Assembly: GCF_000331305.1 (NCBI RefSeq)
Contig: NZ_KB217478.1
Coordinates: 738,904-802,903, forward strand
From: Calothrix sp. PCC 7103
GTDB taxonomy: Bacteria > Cyanobacteriota > Cyanobacteriia > Cyanobacteriales > Nostocaceae
DNA length: 64,000 nucleotides
Reading direction: 5' to 3'
The translations under genes and the position numbers were made by a program. The notes beneath the pieces are model-generated. The model saw only the letters and a program-made list of their open reading frames with translations, searched no databases and was not told the origin of the DNA. Below, one piece after another: positions 45,356 through 55,022 of the stretch. How positions within the stretch are numbered: position 1 is the first letter of the stretch; the number at the start of each line of letters is the position of its first letter.

Positions 45356-47385
45356 CTAAAATACTGATAGTAGAAGATAATGAAGTTAACCGTGAGATGC
45401 TATCTCGTCGTCTTATACGTCATGACTATGAAATAATTTTTGCACTAAACGGCGCCGAAGGAGTATCTAAAGCTCTGGCAGAAAAGCCAGATTTGATACT
45501 GATGGATATGAATTTACCTGTGATGGATGGTTGGGAAGCTACCCGACAGTTAAAAGCAAATCCTCAAACACGGAATATACCTGTAATTGCTTTAACAGCG
45601 CATTCAATGCAGGGTGATAAAGAAAAAGCGTTTTCTTCTGGTTGTGATGAGTATGAAAGTAAACCGATTGACTTTTCGCGTTTACTGAGTAAGATTGAAA
45701 GTCTTATCGAAAAAACTAAATCCCCTTTCGATTTAAATATATTTCAATTAAATCCTTATATCCAAAAAGCATTATTTTCAAATTTACGCCACGAATTGTG
45801 TACACCAATAAATGCTATTATCGGCTACAGCGAGGTATTACTGGATGGATTAAAGCATCAGCCGGATACAAGTATATATATAGATATTAGTAAAATTTCT
45901 ACAACTGGGCATGAAATGCTTACTCTAGCGAATAAACTTATTGACCCAGCTTACTTTGAATTGAATAAAGAACGTAGTTTTGATGACTTTGGCACCAAAA
46001 TACGTCTAGAAATGCTCACACCCCTGAGTACAATAATAGGTTATTGTGAGTTATTAATCGAAGAAGCCTGCGCCGACTTTGCACCAGACTTAGAGCATAT
46101 TAACACCGCTGCTCACAAGCTGTTGAGCATGGTAAATGATATTGTAAACTTGGCACAACAGCAGCTACAAGCAATTGACATAGAACAAATGCAAAGTGCT
46201 GCATCAAAAGAACAACAACTAATTGCTGATGCGGCGCCAATTGGTATTATAATTTCTCGGTTAAGTGATGGTTTAATTATTTATGCGAACGCAGCAGCAG
46301 CTTTAACCTTTGCTTTACCCGTAGCGCAGTTATGCAACCACCATATTCAAAATTTTGTGGCACATGCAGACTATGATGAGATTATCAGTGTTTTGCAAAG
46401 AAACGAAACTATTGTAAACAGAGAACTTCGTACTATTAGTGCTAGTGGTACACAGTTATGGATGGCAGCATCGTTACAACCGCTAATCTTTAACTCCGAA
46501 CCAGCAATTTTGAGTGTGCTGTGTGATATAACCGAACGTAAACGTGTTGAAGAAGCGTTACGTATTGACGCAGAAAGCTACAGAAGTATATTTGAAAATG
46601 CCTTACAAGGTATTTACCAAGCAACACCTGATGGGCAGATTGTATTCGTTAATCAATCAATGGCAACGATTCACGGTTTTGATAACCCTATCACTATGAT
46701 AGAAACCGTAAATACACTAAATTATAAATTATATGTTGATAGTGAGTGGCGCTCCTCATTTCGTTATTTACTCGAAGTACAAGGACAAGTTACAGGGATA
46801 GAGTATCAAGTATATAAATATAGTGGGGAAATAATTTGGATTGCAGAAAGTGCAAGGGCAGTGCGTGATGCGAATGGAAAAGCTATATACTACGAAGGAA
46901 TATTAGATGATATTACGCAGCGAAAAATTAAAGAATTAGCATTACAGCGTGAAATAGAGGAACTGCGAATTGAAATAAACCAAACCAGAAACGCACAACA
47001 AGTAACAGAAGCTAGGAATGCACCAACAATATTACTAGTCGAAGACAACGAAATGAACCGCGATATGCTATCACGTCGTTTAAAGCGCTTAGGTTACAAA
47101 GTTATAATTGCAACTGACGGCAAAGAAGGAGTATCACTAGCAAGCAGCGCAAATCCCGATATAATTCTAATGGACATGAGTCTACCTATATTAGATGGAT
47201 GGGAAGCAACAAAACAATTAAAAGCCAATAACAATACTAAACATATTCCAATAATAGCCTTAACAGCACATGCAATGTCAGGCGACCGAGAAAAAGCACT
47301 TAACAGCGGGTGTGATGAATACGACACAAAACCCATTGAAATGCCCCGACTACTTGACAAAATCACAACTCTTTTAAACAAATAG
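45352..47385 (+). CDS. Hybrid phosphorelay protein: REC, two HisKA-like segments, PAS, PAS, REC, no ATPase domain
   Basis: 677 residues. It has an N-terminal receiver ([15 protein letters not shown]), then a HisKA-like helix pair with [16 protein letters not shown] that keeps the His, and a second copy with [16 protein letters not shown] where His is Leu. Two PAS domains follow (about 285-400 and 405-525), then a coiled linker and a C-terminal receiver ([15 protein letters not shown]). No N, G1, F or G2 boxes of a HATPase are present, so it cannot autophosphorylate ATP-dependently. Coupled translation with the haem-sensor kinase suggests it is phosphorylated by that partner. A DNA-binding output is absent. 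Confidence 0.88.
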   Translation: MTKILIVEDNEVNREMLSRRLIRHDYEIIFALNGAEGVSKALAEKPDLILMDMNLPVMDGWEATRQLKANPQTRNIPVIALTAHSMQGDKEKAFSSGCDEYESKPIDFSRLLSKIESLIEKTKSPFDLNIFQLNPYIQKALFSNLRHELCTPINAIIGYSEVLLDGLKHQPDTSIYIDISKISTTGHEMLTLANKLIDPAYFELNKERSFDDFGTKIRLEMLTPLSTIIGYCELLIEEACADFAPDLEHINTAAHKLLSMVNDIVNLAQQQLQAIDIEQMQSAASKEQQLIADAAPIGIIISRLSDGLIIYANAAAALTFALPVAQLCNHHIQNFVAHADYDEIISVLQRNETIVNRELRTISASGTQLWMAASLQPLIFNSEPAILSVLCDITERKRVEEALRIDAESYRSIFENALQGIYQATPDGQIVFVNQSMATIHGFDNPITMIETVNTLNYKLYVDSEWRSSFRYLLEVQGQVTGIEYQVYKYSGEIIWIAESARAVRDANGKAIYYEGILDDITQRKIKELALQREIEELRIEINQTRNAQQVTEARNAPTILLVEDNEMNRDMLSRRLKRLGYKVIIATDGKEGVSLASSANPDIILMDMSLPILDGWEATKQLKANNNTKHIPIIALTAHAMSGDREKALNSGCDEYDTKPIEMPRLLDKITTLLNK

Positions 47386-47845
47386 ACTTAAGTACAAACA
47401 TTTTCCCTCAAACCCTAGGAACCGATTTTCTTTTGGTAAAGGTTTAGAAGTTCACAAAGTCAATACAGCGATATATTGCGAAGCTATTAATTTGTTAAAG
47501 AATAAATTTTAATAACCGTGACTATATGAAAATAAATAATTACTATAAATTTTATTGTCTAATCAAGATTCTTTTATAGAAATATTTTAATTATTAAAAA
47601 TTCTAAATTCTTACAATAATTTAGAATTTGAAGCATATACTTAGGAAGTTTTGCCCCAAGAAATGAAGCTAGATTTACTTACATCCATTCAATTTGAGTA
47701 TGAATGGATAATGCAAAAATTATGTCAGGTACCATCTAAAATATCATCAAGTATTTGATTGTGTATTTACGATAGAATTTTTTTAATCCCCCTGTCCCCC
47801 TTAATAAGAGGGGGGATAAACTCTATAATTAACTTCTTATATATT
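47386..47845. other. Intergenic region with a G/C-rich hairpin
   Basis: AT-rich, with short non-genic frames (for example one reading FSFGKGLEVHKVNTAIYCEA near 47430 and one reading LPQEMKLDLLTSIQFEYEW near 47655) that look like gene fragments but match nothing I recognise. At about 47786-47817 a CCCCCTTAATAAGAGGGGGG hairpin precedes the next gene by about 30 bases; the same type of repeat occurs widely in cyanobacteria. Confidence 0.45.
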
Positions 47846-49240
47846 ATGAATAAAACAGTTGTTATAAATGTTGTCGGTCTGTCATCACGACTTCTAAAAT
47901 ATACTCCCAAGCTTTCACAGTGGGCACAACGTGGACAAGTTACCACTATAAACCCTGTTCTACCTGCTGTGACTTGCACTGCACAAGCTACATATTTAAC
48001 TGGTGTTCTTCCTAATGAACATGGTGTTGTTGCAAACGGTTGGTATTTTCGCTCGGAATGTGAGGTCAAATTTTGGCGCCAGTCGAATAAGTTAGTACAA
48101 GCTCCAAAAATATGGGATATTGCACGTGTTAGTAATCCTGAGTTTAGCTGTGCGAATTTATTCTGGTGGTATAATATGTACTCGTCGGTTGAATACTCGG
48201 TGACTCCACGACCGATGTATCCTGCTGATGGCAGAAAGTTACCTGATATTTACACGCAGCCGAGTAACTGGCGATTCGATTTACAAAAAGAATTAGGACA
48301 ATTTCCACTGTTCAATTTTTGGGGACCGAATACTTCTATTGATTCTACGCGCTGGATAGCAGATTCTGCTAAGTGGACAGAAGAAAAATCTAATCCAAAT
48401 TTAACATTAATTTATCTTCCGCATTTAGATTACTGTTTACAGAAATTTGGGCATGACGAAAAGAATATAATCAAAGACTTACAAGAAATAGATACTGTTT
48501 GTAGCGATTTGATTTATTTTTATGAAGCACACGGCGCCAAGGTAGTTGTGCTTTCTGAATATGGTATTACGAATGTATCAAAGCCTATTCATATTAACCG
48601 CGTCCTTCGCGAAAAGGGTTTACTTCAAGTTAGGGAAGAATTAGGATATGAAATATTAGATGCAGGCACCAGTAAGGCTTTTGCAGTTGCTGACCATCAA
48701 CTTGCCCACATCTATATAAATGACCCTGAATGCACTTCTGTTGTTCAAGACTTACTACAATCAATCGATGGAATCGGCTATATATTAGATGATACAGCAA
48801 AAAAACTACATGGCTTGAATCATGCACGTTCGGGTGAGTTTGTCGCTGTTGCTAACAATGATGCATGGTTTACTTATTATTACTGGTTGAATGATAATAA
48901 AGCGCCGGACTTTGCCAGAACTGTTGATATTCACCGCAAACCAGGTTATGACCCTGTAGAATTATTCATCGACCCACAAATAAAACTCCCAAAACTAAAA
49001 GTTGGTCTAAAATTATTACAGAAAAAACTTGGTTTCCGTTACCTAATGGACGTAATACCATTAGACGCGACCCTGGTCAAGGGTTCACACGGTAGTATAG
49101 ATGTTTCTCCAGAAGATAAACCAGTGTTTATTACTCAGCAATTAGATTCCAATAACACAGTTGCCGCGACAGGAGTGTGTAACTTGATATTACAACACCT
49201 ACAAGAACAGCCTGAATTACAAAAAGAAGTGCGTTGCTAA
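47846..49240 (+). CDS. Alkaline-phosphatase-superfamily nucleotide pyrophosphatase/phosphodiesterase-like protein
   Basis: 464 residues from ATG 47846; a 29-residue upstream extension through the hairpin is rejected. The N-terminus INVVGLSSRLLKYTPKL and VLPAVTCTAQATYLTGVLP give the metal and nucleophile region (Thr in AVTCTAQ) of type I phosphodiesterase/nucleotide pyrophosphatases. HGVVANGWYF, LPHLDYCLQKFG, VVVLSEYGI and KGSHGSID provide further metal ligands. It hydrolyses a phosphodiester or pyrophosphate bond, substrate unknown. Similar proteins occur as EboF in ebo/scytonemin-associated clusters, but no other ebo gene is here. Confidence 0.85.
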   Translation: MNKTVVINVVGLSSRLLKYTPKLSQWAQRGQVTTINPVLPAVTCTAQATYLTGVLPNEHGVVANGWYFRSECEVKFWRQSNKLVQAPKIWDIARVSNPEFSCANLFWWYNMYSSVEYSVTPRPMYPADGRKLPDIYTQPSNWRFDLQKELGQFPLFNFWGPNTSIDSTRWIADSAKWTEEKSNPNLTLIYLPHLDYCLQKFGHDEKNIIKDLQEIDTVCSDLIYFYEAHGAKVVVLSEYGITNVSKPIHINRVLREKGLLQVREELGYEILDAGTSKAFAVADHQLAHIYINDPECTSVVQDLLQSIDGIGYILDDTAKKLHGLNHARSGEFVAVANNDAWFTYYYWLNDNKAPDFARTVDIHRKPGYDPVELFIDPQIKLPKLKVGLKLLQKKLGFRYLMDVIPLDATLVKGSHGSIDVSPEDKPVFITQQLDSNNTVAATGVCNLILQHLQEQPELQKEVRC

Positions 49241-49246
49241 TACTTA

Positions 49247-49819
49247 TTACTGTGCCAAAATTTTGTAAATTTCACGCTTAACCTGAATAAGAAGGTCACG
49301 CACTTGATTTGCTCGTTCTAAATTGCCACTCCGAGCAACAGTAGTAACAGCATCATTCAACTCTGTTAAAGTATCGCGCAACTCAATTAATTCAGAAGGT
49401 TTACTTTCTTTAAAATCAGAAGGATTTTCTAAATTAGATTGTTGATTGCGCTCACTTAAAAGTTGTCTACCGCTTTCGGTAATAGTATAAACACGCTTTC
49501 CTTCAACCTGTGTACTAGTCAAATGATTACTCTCCTCTAGCATTTGAAGAGTTGGATACACAGAACCAGGACTAAGACGATGAAAGCCACCACGACGAGC
49601 TTCCAAATCTTTAATAATTTCATAACCATGCTGGGGACGTTCAGACAACAACCCAAGCAGAATAAACTTCATATCACCACGACGAGTGCGTCGTCTATCT
49701 CCCCACCCATGACCGTGCGATTCTTTTCGTCCAAAGCGCTCACTTGCAAAGAAACTATTACCAATATTTTCTCCTGCCCATGCTGGTGTAAGGAAGCGCG
49801 GATGAAATCTTCTAAACAT
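49247..49819 (-). CDS. PadR-family transcriptional regulator
   Basis: 190 residues from ATG 49819, chosen because GAGGAG sits 10 bases upstream; ATG 49825 and 49843 are in frame but badly placed. The N-terminal 40 residues are Arg/Gly-rich (GHGWGDRRRTRRGD). The PadR winged helix follows: MKFILLGLLSERPQHGYEII, GGFHRLSPGSVYPTLQMLEE and GKRVYTITESGRQLL. The helical C-terminus serves dimerisation. It probably represses itself through the paired site at 49861-49908. The gene converges on the phosphodiesterase, six bases apart. Confidence 0.9.
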   Translation of the reverse strand: MFRRFHPRFLTPAWAGENIGNSFFASERFGRKESHGHGWGDRRRTRRGDMKFILLGLLSERPQHGYEIIKDLEARRGGFHRLSPGSVYPTLQMLEESNHLTSTQVEGKRVYTITESGRQLLSERNQQSNLENPSDFKESKPSELIELRDTLTELNDAVTTVARSGNLERANQVRDLLIQVKREIYKILAQ

Positions 49820-49860
49820 ATACATATAGCTCCTCGCTATCATTTCTTAAGTATTTGACA

Positions 49861-49908
49861 TATCACGATATATCGTTATTATGATAAATAACTTATCACG
49901 ATATATCG
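49861..49908 (-). promoter_or_regulatory. Paired putative PadR operator
   Basis: TATCACGATATATCG occurs twice (49861-49875 and 49894-49908), 33 bases apart, each with the dyad CGATATATCG. It lies 42-89 bases upstream of the padR start. Three helical turns between the copies would suit two dimers on one DNA face. Autoregulation is the usual PadR mode; binding here is inference. Confidence 0.65.
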
Positions 49909-49934
49909 AATTTGTCAAATCATGAATATAAACG

Positions 49935-49964
49935 TGTAAAGACGTTACGTGTAACGTCTCTACA
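49935..49964. repeat. Palindromic repeat, GTAGAGAC family, copy 4
   Basis: Imperfect palindrome TGTAAAGACGTTAC / GTAACGTCTCTACA between the padR promoter and the end of the next minus-strand gene. Confidence 0.65.
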
Positions 49965-49972
49965 AGGTTTGA

Positions 49973-50440
49973 TTATGCTCCTCGGTCACGTGTTAGGTCA
50001 TAAATAACTTTTTCTGCGTACCAGTTATTTGTCCGGTTTGGGTATTTGAACTTAGCTTGATTCAAAAGTCTGTTTATTCCTTGTATGTCTCTGTGTAGCA
50101 AAGTTAGAAGCTGCGTGCGAAGTTTACTACTTACTTGGTCAATCGTGATAATGTTACGGTCTTGTTGCTGCTGTTGACTTCGAGAATAACTAGCGCCAGC
50201 TTTACTAGTACTTTTATTCGCTTGTAAGGCGCCAACACCAAGACCAACGATAGCAGCAGCACTCAGTAACAGTCCAACTTGAGACGCTTGTTCAGCTTCG
50301 CGTGAAGTAGAACTCAAATTAGCTTCTCGAACAGGAGTTGTATTTAATGTTGCAGTAGCAAGTAAACTAGCCACAGATGTCGCAGCCAAAATCTTTAAAT
50401 TAGTCGATTGCTTAACAAGTTGATTAAATAATAGTTGCAT
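49973..50440 (-). CDS. Hypothetical protein with two hydrophobic segments
   Basis: 155 residues from ATG 50440 (MQLLFNQLVK). A longer frame to 50500 would draw its first 20 residues from the short-repeat cluster and is rejected. Hydrophobic segments lie at about 15-35 (LKILAATSVASLLATATL) and 55-75 (VGLLLSAAAIVGLGVGAL), then a Gln-rich linker (SYSRSQQQQQD) and a helical C-terminal region (LRTQLLTLLHRDIQGINRLL, YPNRTNNWYAEKVIYDLTRD). The last part resembles a short cyanobacterial domain of unknown role. No enzyme motif. Confidence 0.65.
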   Translation of the reverse strand: MQLLFNQLVKQSTNLKILAATSVASLLATATLNTTPVREANLSSTSREAEQASQVGLLLSAAAIVGLGVGALQANKSTSKAGASYSRSQQQQQDRNIITIDQVSSKLRTQLLTLLHRDIQGINRLLNQAKFKYPNRTNNWYAEKVIYDLTRDRGA

Positions 50441-50454
50441 ATAGTTTATAACCA

Positions 50455-50500
50455 ATAACTCATCCGTTACATCCGTTGCATCCGTTGCAAGCGTTGCCAT
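50455..50500. repeat. Short repeat cluster (ATCCGT type)
   Basis: CATCCGTTACATCCGTTGC and CATCCGTTGCAAGCGTTGCC units, between two minus-strand genes. Confidence 0.75.
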
Positions 50501-50531
50501 ATTTCTACTATGCTTAAAAATTATGACAAAA

Positions 50532-52747
50532 TTATGTCAAGCCCATAGAAGCTGGGATGGTTATCACAAACTTGGCGCCATTACCATACTGTGAATCACA
50601 TGTTAACTTACCGCGATGGGTTTTTGCGATAATTTGGTAACTGATGGACAAACCTAAACCAGCACCTTTACCAACTGGTTTGGTTGTAAAGAAGGGTTCA
50701 AATAAATGTTTACTATCTTCATCTTTTATGCCAATCCCATTATCTGCGATACATATTTGTATCCAATTATTTTCTATAAACTGAGTAGATATTTTGATAA
50801 TTCGAGATTTGATTTTAACTTCGTTTAATGCATCGATAGCATTATTTAAAATATGTAAGAAAACTTGATTTAATTGTTTCGCATAGCATTGAACTAAAGG
50901 TAATTCACCGTATTCTTTGATTACTTCAATTCCTGTGTTTGAATCTATTTTGAGGCGATGCTGTATAATTAATAATGTGCTATCTATACCTTCGTGTATA
51001 TTTACTTCTTTGCATTCGGCTTCATCAAGTCTTGAAAACGAACGTAGAGATTGTACTATATCACTAATACGATTTGCACCGACTTTCATTGAATTTATTA
51101 GTTTAGGTAAATCTTTTTCAATAAATTCTAAATCAACTTTTTCAAGTTGTTGCTTTAATGCTGATGGAGGGTTTGGAAAATATTCTTGATAAGATTCTAA
51201 TAATTCTAATAGATTTACTGTATACCCTTCTATATGACTAATATTACCATATATGAAACTCACTGGGTTATTAATTTCATGTGCAATGCCTGCTACCATT
51301 TGACCTAATGCTGACATTTTCTCAGCTTGCAAGATTTGTGCCTGAGTTTGCTGTAAATCACGTAAAGCTTTTTGTAATTCGATAGTTCTTTCTTCGACAC
51401 GACTTTCTAAATCATTAAACGAATTACTCAGTTCTATCGCCATTTTCTTAAAAGCTGACGCTAGTTGTCCAATCTCATCCAGACGGTTAATATCAATAGT
51501 AATATCAAATTCACCTGCTGAAATTTTACTAATTGTGTGCGTTAGTTCACTTAATGGAATTGCAACTTGTTTACGTAGTACGGATAAAAGTAACCAAATT
51601 ACTACAACTAATATACTTGTTCCAGAAAATAAAATAAATATAAATGTATGAAATGCAGATTGAAATAAAAGTGATTTTGGATATACAGTTACAAAGTACC
51701 AGTCTGGGCCATCAATTTTAGTAATTGCTAAATATTGCTGGTCTTGGTGATTTTCAATTACATTATTATTACTATTGTGTTTAGCTAGCTGATAAATTCG
51801 AGACAATTCTAAATTATTTAGCTCAGTAATGTTTAATTTGCTTTGACTACGCTTAATTTTTTCTGTAAGTGAAGGATGTGCAATTAACACACCATCGTTT
51901 CTAAAGATAATATTGTATGTTCCTGGAAATTTTTTATTGGTTGTGCTTTTTATTAAATCAGTCAACACAATATCATGCCCAACAATACCCAAAAAATTAT
52001 TATCATTGTATATCGGTACAATTGCTGAAACCATCCAAGTATTGATTGTAGTATCAAGATACAGCTTTGTAAATACTGGTTTTTTCTCTGGATTGTTTTC
52101 AGGAGTTGCGACTGTAAAATATTCTTCATTCGGTATGTATAAGTTTGCTGGCGCCTCTAACCCCCACGCTTTACCTTTCCAGTAACTAATATCAATATTC
52201 TTTTTAGAATCAAAATAAGTACCCGCAAACCTGTTACTCCAAGCTAAACCATAGGCGCCGATTAAATTGTATGCTGTTACAATCAAACGCTTGTCTTCAA
52301 CATTCACCTCGACATTACGACCAATAAATAGAGTTGGGTAACGAACCGCATCGAATTGTTTAGGAGGTAGATTTTGAGCGAAACTCCGCTTTGTCCCATC
52401 ACTCCAAGGGAAATATAATTTTTGGAACTCTATATCAACCGAACTTGGAGAAGATTGTTTTAACTCCTGCAATAATCGATTTCTTAAAAATGTCAAATTA
52501 TCTCTAGCCAACAAAAAACACTGCTTTCGTGTTCTCCCCGTTCAACGATGTACTTTTCTAACTGCTGTTTCGTTTGAGCTTCCAAGTTCGACATCATGTA
52601 AAAGTAACCGTAAACAGCAACAGACACAACAACAGCCGTAACTCTCAGTGTCATATTATACAGAGTTCTACGGGCGAGTGAAGAATTTTGAGTAGCAGTT
52701 ATTGGCGAAAGTTTAGCGAATAAGCGCGCACAAAAATTTACCGACAT
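50532..52747 (-). pseudogene. Cache-HAMP sensor histidine kinase split by a one-base slip
   Basis: Two overlapping frames make one gene. 52493-52747 encodes the start and first span (TLRVTAVVVSVAVYGYFYMM) and ends ...GEHESSVFCWLEII. 50532-52514 continues MLARDNLTFLRNRLLQELKQ. Adding one T to the T6 run (52513-52518, A on the plus strand) would join them as SSVFLLARDN. Downstream there is a dCache-type sensor domain, a second span (FIFILFSGTSILVVVIWLLL), HAMP, a coiled coil, HisKA with AGIAHEINNPVSFI, and a complete HATPase (NNAIDALNE, DNGIGI, GKGAGLGL). It is either a true frameshift, programmed or phase-variable slippage, or a sequencing error. Confidence 0.85.
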
Positions 52748-53036
52748 GAGGAAAGTGTTTTAAGTTATACGTCTGTTTTCTCATGCCGGAGCTTAAAATG
52801 GCAAAGCAGGTATTACCTGGATTTAAAAATATCTATAGGTATTATCGAAAAAAACTATCCAAAATCTATCTTATTGTAGTTATGCTCATAGACCAAAGAT
52901 AAAAATTACTTTATCTTAAGATTGTTTGTAATTTATTTATCAAATATATAGCCAATATCGGTGTATTAGTGCCGATACGGTTGTCAAAGGCAGTATACAA
53001 ATGTAGTTAGTCCCCATTTGAGTATATATATTATTT
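52748..53036. other. Divergent promoter region, no gene seen
   Basis: An AT-rich gap between the sensor kinase (minus) and the penicillin-binding protein (plus). No hairpin or repeat of note was found. Confidence 0.4.
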
Positions 53037-54866
53037 ATGGCATTATTAGATTCTCAATTTGGCAAGAAGGAGACACGTACTGTCGGTAACGGTCTTCAGT
53101 CATTATTTTTAATTATATTTACACTCGCTTCAATTACAGCAATGGGCGCCCGTCTAGCTCACTTGCAAGTAGTAGAAGGCAAAAAGTATAGTGAGCGCGC
53201 GCAGTCGAACCGAGTACGAGTTATTCCTAAACAACCAGAACGGGGCAACATTTTTGACCGCAACGGCAAACTTCTAGCGACAACTCGCTACCCACGTTCG
53301 GTGTACCTGTGGCCTATGACACATACAAAATCGGGTTGGGATGAAAAAATCGGGCCGCGTCTGTCTCAAATTCTAGACATGCCTCAAGAAGAAATCGAAA
53401 AGAAACTCGAAGAAGCTGGCCCAAACTCTTCTACACTTGTACGTATCGCTCGCGACGTGAGTATGGAAGAAGTTACAGCCCTCAAAGAATATCATCATGA
53501 GCTTCCTAACGTTGAAATTCATACAGAGGCGGTACGGTCATATCCGCATAAACACGAGTTAGCACACGTATTAGGATATACTCGTGAGCTAACCGCCGAA
53601 CAACTCAAAAAGAGAAAAGACGAAGGTTATCGTCTTGGTGATGTTATCGGGCAAATGGGCGTCGAAAAAGCCTTTGAACAACACCTGCGTGGTGAATGGG
53701 GTGGTCAAGAAGTTGAAGTTGATGGTCGCGGGCGCCCTTTAAAAACCTTGGGGGAAGTACAAGCAAAACCTGGTAAAGATTTACACTTAACTATTGACAT
53801 AGACATCCAAAAAGCAGCAGAGAAAGCTTTGGGTGGTAAAAATGGCTCAATTGTGGTAATAAATCCAAACAATGGGTCAGTCTTAGCAATGGTTTCTCAT
53901 CCAACTTTTGACCCGAACGTTTTCTCAAAACACAAGCCAAACGCCAAGGAATTACAGAACGTTTTGCAAGGTGAAGGATATCCACTTGTAAATCGTGCGT
54001 TGAGTGCGTTTCCTCCAGCAAGTACCTTCAAAATTGTTACCACTGCTGCCGGGTTAGAATCGGGTAAATATAAATCGAATCTAATTTTACCAACATATGG
54101 GTCACTCAATATTGGTGGTGTAACATTTGGTGAGTGGAACCATGCTGGGTTTGGACCATTAGGATGGACTGGTGCAATGGCAATGAGTAGCGACACCTTC
54201 TTTTATCAAATTGGTAGAGGTATAGGTGGTCCAATATTAATTGACTGGACGCGCAAATTTGGATTTGGTCAAAAAACCGGATTTGAATTTACAACCGAAG
54301 AGTCTAAAGGTTTAGTACCAGATGAAAAATGGACGCTAAGAGCATTAAAAATGCCTTGGACTATTGGACACACTATTAATATGACCATTGGGCAAGGCGC
54401 CTTGTTAACAACACCATTACAAGTAGCACGAATGTTTGCGGTGCCAGCTAACGGTGGTTATCTCGTGCAACCCCACTTATTCAAAGACAACGAAGATGCG
54501 AAAAAGTGGCGTAAAGCAGTAGGAATGAAACCTGAAACAGTTAAAATTTTACAAGATGGTTTACGTAAAGTAATCACCGAAGGTACAGCAAAAGCGATGA
54601 ATTCTCCAACAATACCCCCAATGGCTGGTAAAACAGGTACCGCAGAAGCTTGGAGAAAAGGCATAAAAGAAAACCACACATGGTTTGGCGGTTATGCTCC
54701 TGCGTCGAAACCAGAAATTTTAGTAGTTTCCTTTGTTGAACACTCTGGTGGTGGTGGTGGTAGCGTCGCGGCACCGATGGCTTTACAAATTATGGAAGAC
54801 TACTTCCAAAGAAAATATCCAGGTAAATACAAAAAACCCGAAGCTAAAGAAGTCAAAACAAATTAA
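53037..54866 (+). CDS. mrdA: Penicillin-binding protein 2 (class B transpeptidase)
   Basis: 609 residues. An N-terminal span (QSLFLIIFTLASITAMGARL) precedes the dimerisation/linker domain with GNIFDRNGKLLATTRYPRSV, RSYPHKHELAHVLGYT and GVEKAFEQHLRG. The transpeptidase domain has SxxK as STFK (Ser about 328, in FPPASTFKI), SxN as SSD (MAMSSDTFFYQ) and KTGTAEAW. It cross-links septal or lateral wall peptidoglycan at the cytoplasmic membrane. The PBP2/MrdA assignment rather than FtsI rests on length and overall layout. No mreBCD or rodA is in the window. Confidence 0.9.
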   Translation: MALLDSQFGKKETRTVGNGLQSLFLIIFTLASITAMGARLAHLQVVEGKKYSERAQSNRVRVIPKQPERGNIFDRNGKLLATTRYPRSVYLWPMTHTKSGWDEKIGPRLSQILDMPQEEIEKKLEEAGPNSSTLVRIARDVSMEEVTALKEYHHELPNVEIHTEAVRSYPHKHELAHVLGYTRELTAEQLKKRKDEGYRLGDVIGQMGVEKAFEQHLRGEWGGQEVEVDGRGRPLKTLGEVQAKPGKDLHLTIDIDIQKAAEKALGGKNGSIVVINPNNGSVLAMVSHPTFDPNVFSKHKPNAKELQNVLQGEGYPLVNRALSAFPPASTFKIVTTAAGLESGKYKSNLILPTYGSLNIGGVTFGEWNHAGFGPLGWTGAMAMSSDTFFYQIGRGIGGPILIDWTRKFGFGQKTGFEFTTEESKGLVPDEKWTLRALKMPWTIGHTINMTIGQGALLTTPLQVARMFAVPANGGYLVQPHLFKDNEDAKKWRKAVGMKPETVKILQDGLRKVITEGTAKAMNSPTIPPMAGKTGTAEAWRKGIKENHTWFGGYAPASKPEILVVSFVEHSGGGGGSVAAPMALQIMEDYFQRKYPGKYKKPEAKEVKTN

Positions 54867-54877
54867 GTAGGTTGGCT

Positions 54878-55022
54878 GGCAACGGATATAACGGATGTAA
54901 CGAATAGCGTATCTTAGATAACAAATAAGTAAGGTCAGCAGTGCCCACCTTACAATTACTACAACTACAACTTTGTTTATAACGAACAACTCATCCGTTA
55001 CATCCGTTCATCATCCGTTGCC
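54878..55022. repeat. Short repeat cluster (ACGGAT direct, ATCCGT inverted)
   Basis: GCAACGGATATAACGGATG with ACGAATAGCG near 54881-54907, and the inverted CATCCGTTACATCCGTTC plus ATCCGTTGC near 54991-55021. The arms are about 85 bases apart and flank the gap between converging genes; the last unit overlaps the 3' end of the redoxin gene. Confidence 0.75.

Noticed and set aside
47759-47845. Upstream extension of the phosphodiesterase
   Set aside because: It passes through a G/C hairpin; MNKTVVINVVG at 47846 matches the family N-terminus.
41603-49240. Idea that aroB and the phosphodiesterase form part of an ebo (scytonemin-type) cluster as EboD and EboF
   Set aside because: The AroB has all canonical dehydroquinate synthase motifs, two large kinase genes separate them, and no other ebo gene is present.
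50441-50500. N-terminal extension MATLATDATDVTDELL of the 155-residue hypothetical protein
   Set aside because: Encoded by the ATCCGTTGC tandem repeat; the ATG at 50440 is the sensible start.
53791-54679. Several minus-strand frames within the penicillin-binding protein gene
   Set aside because: They are shadows of an intact, motif-complete coding region.
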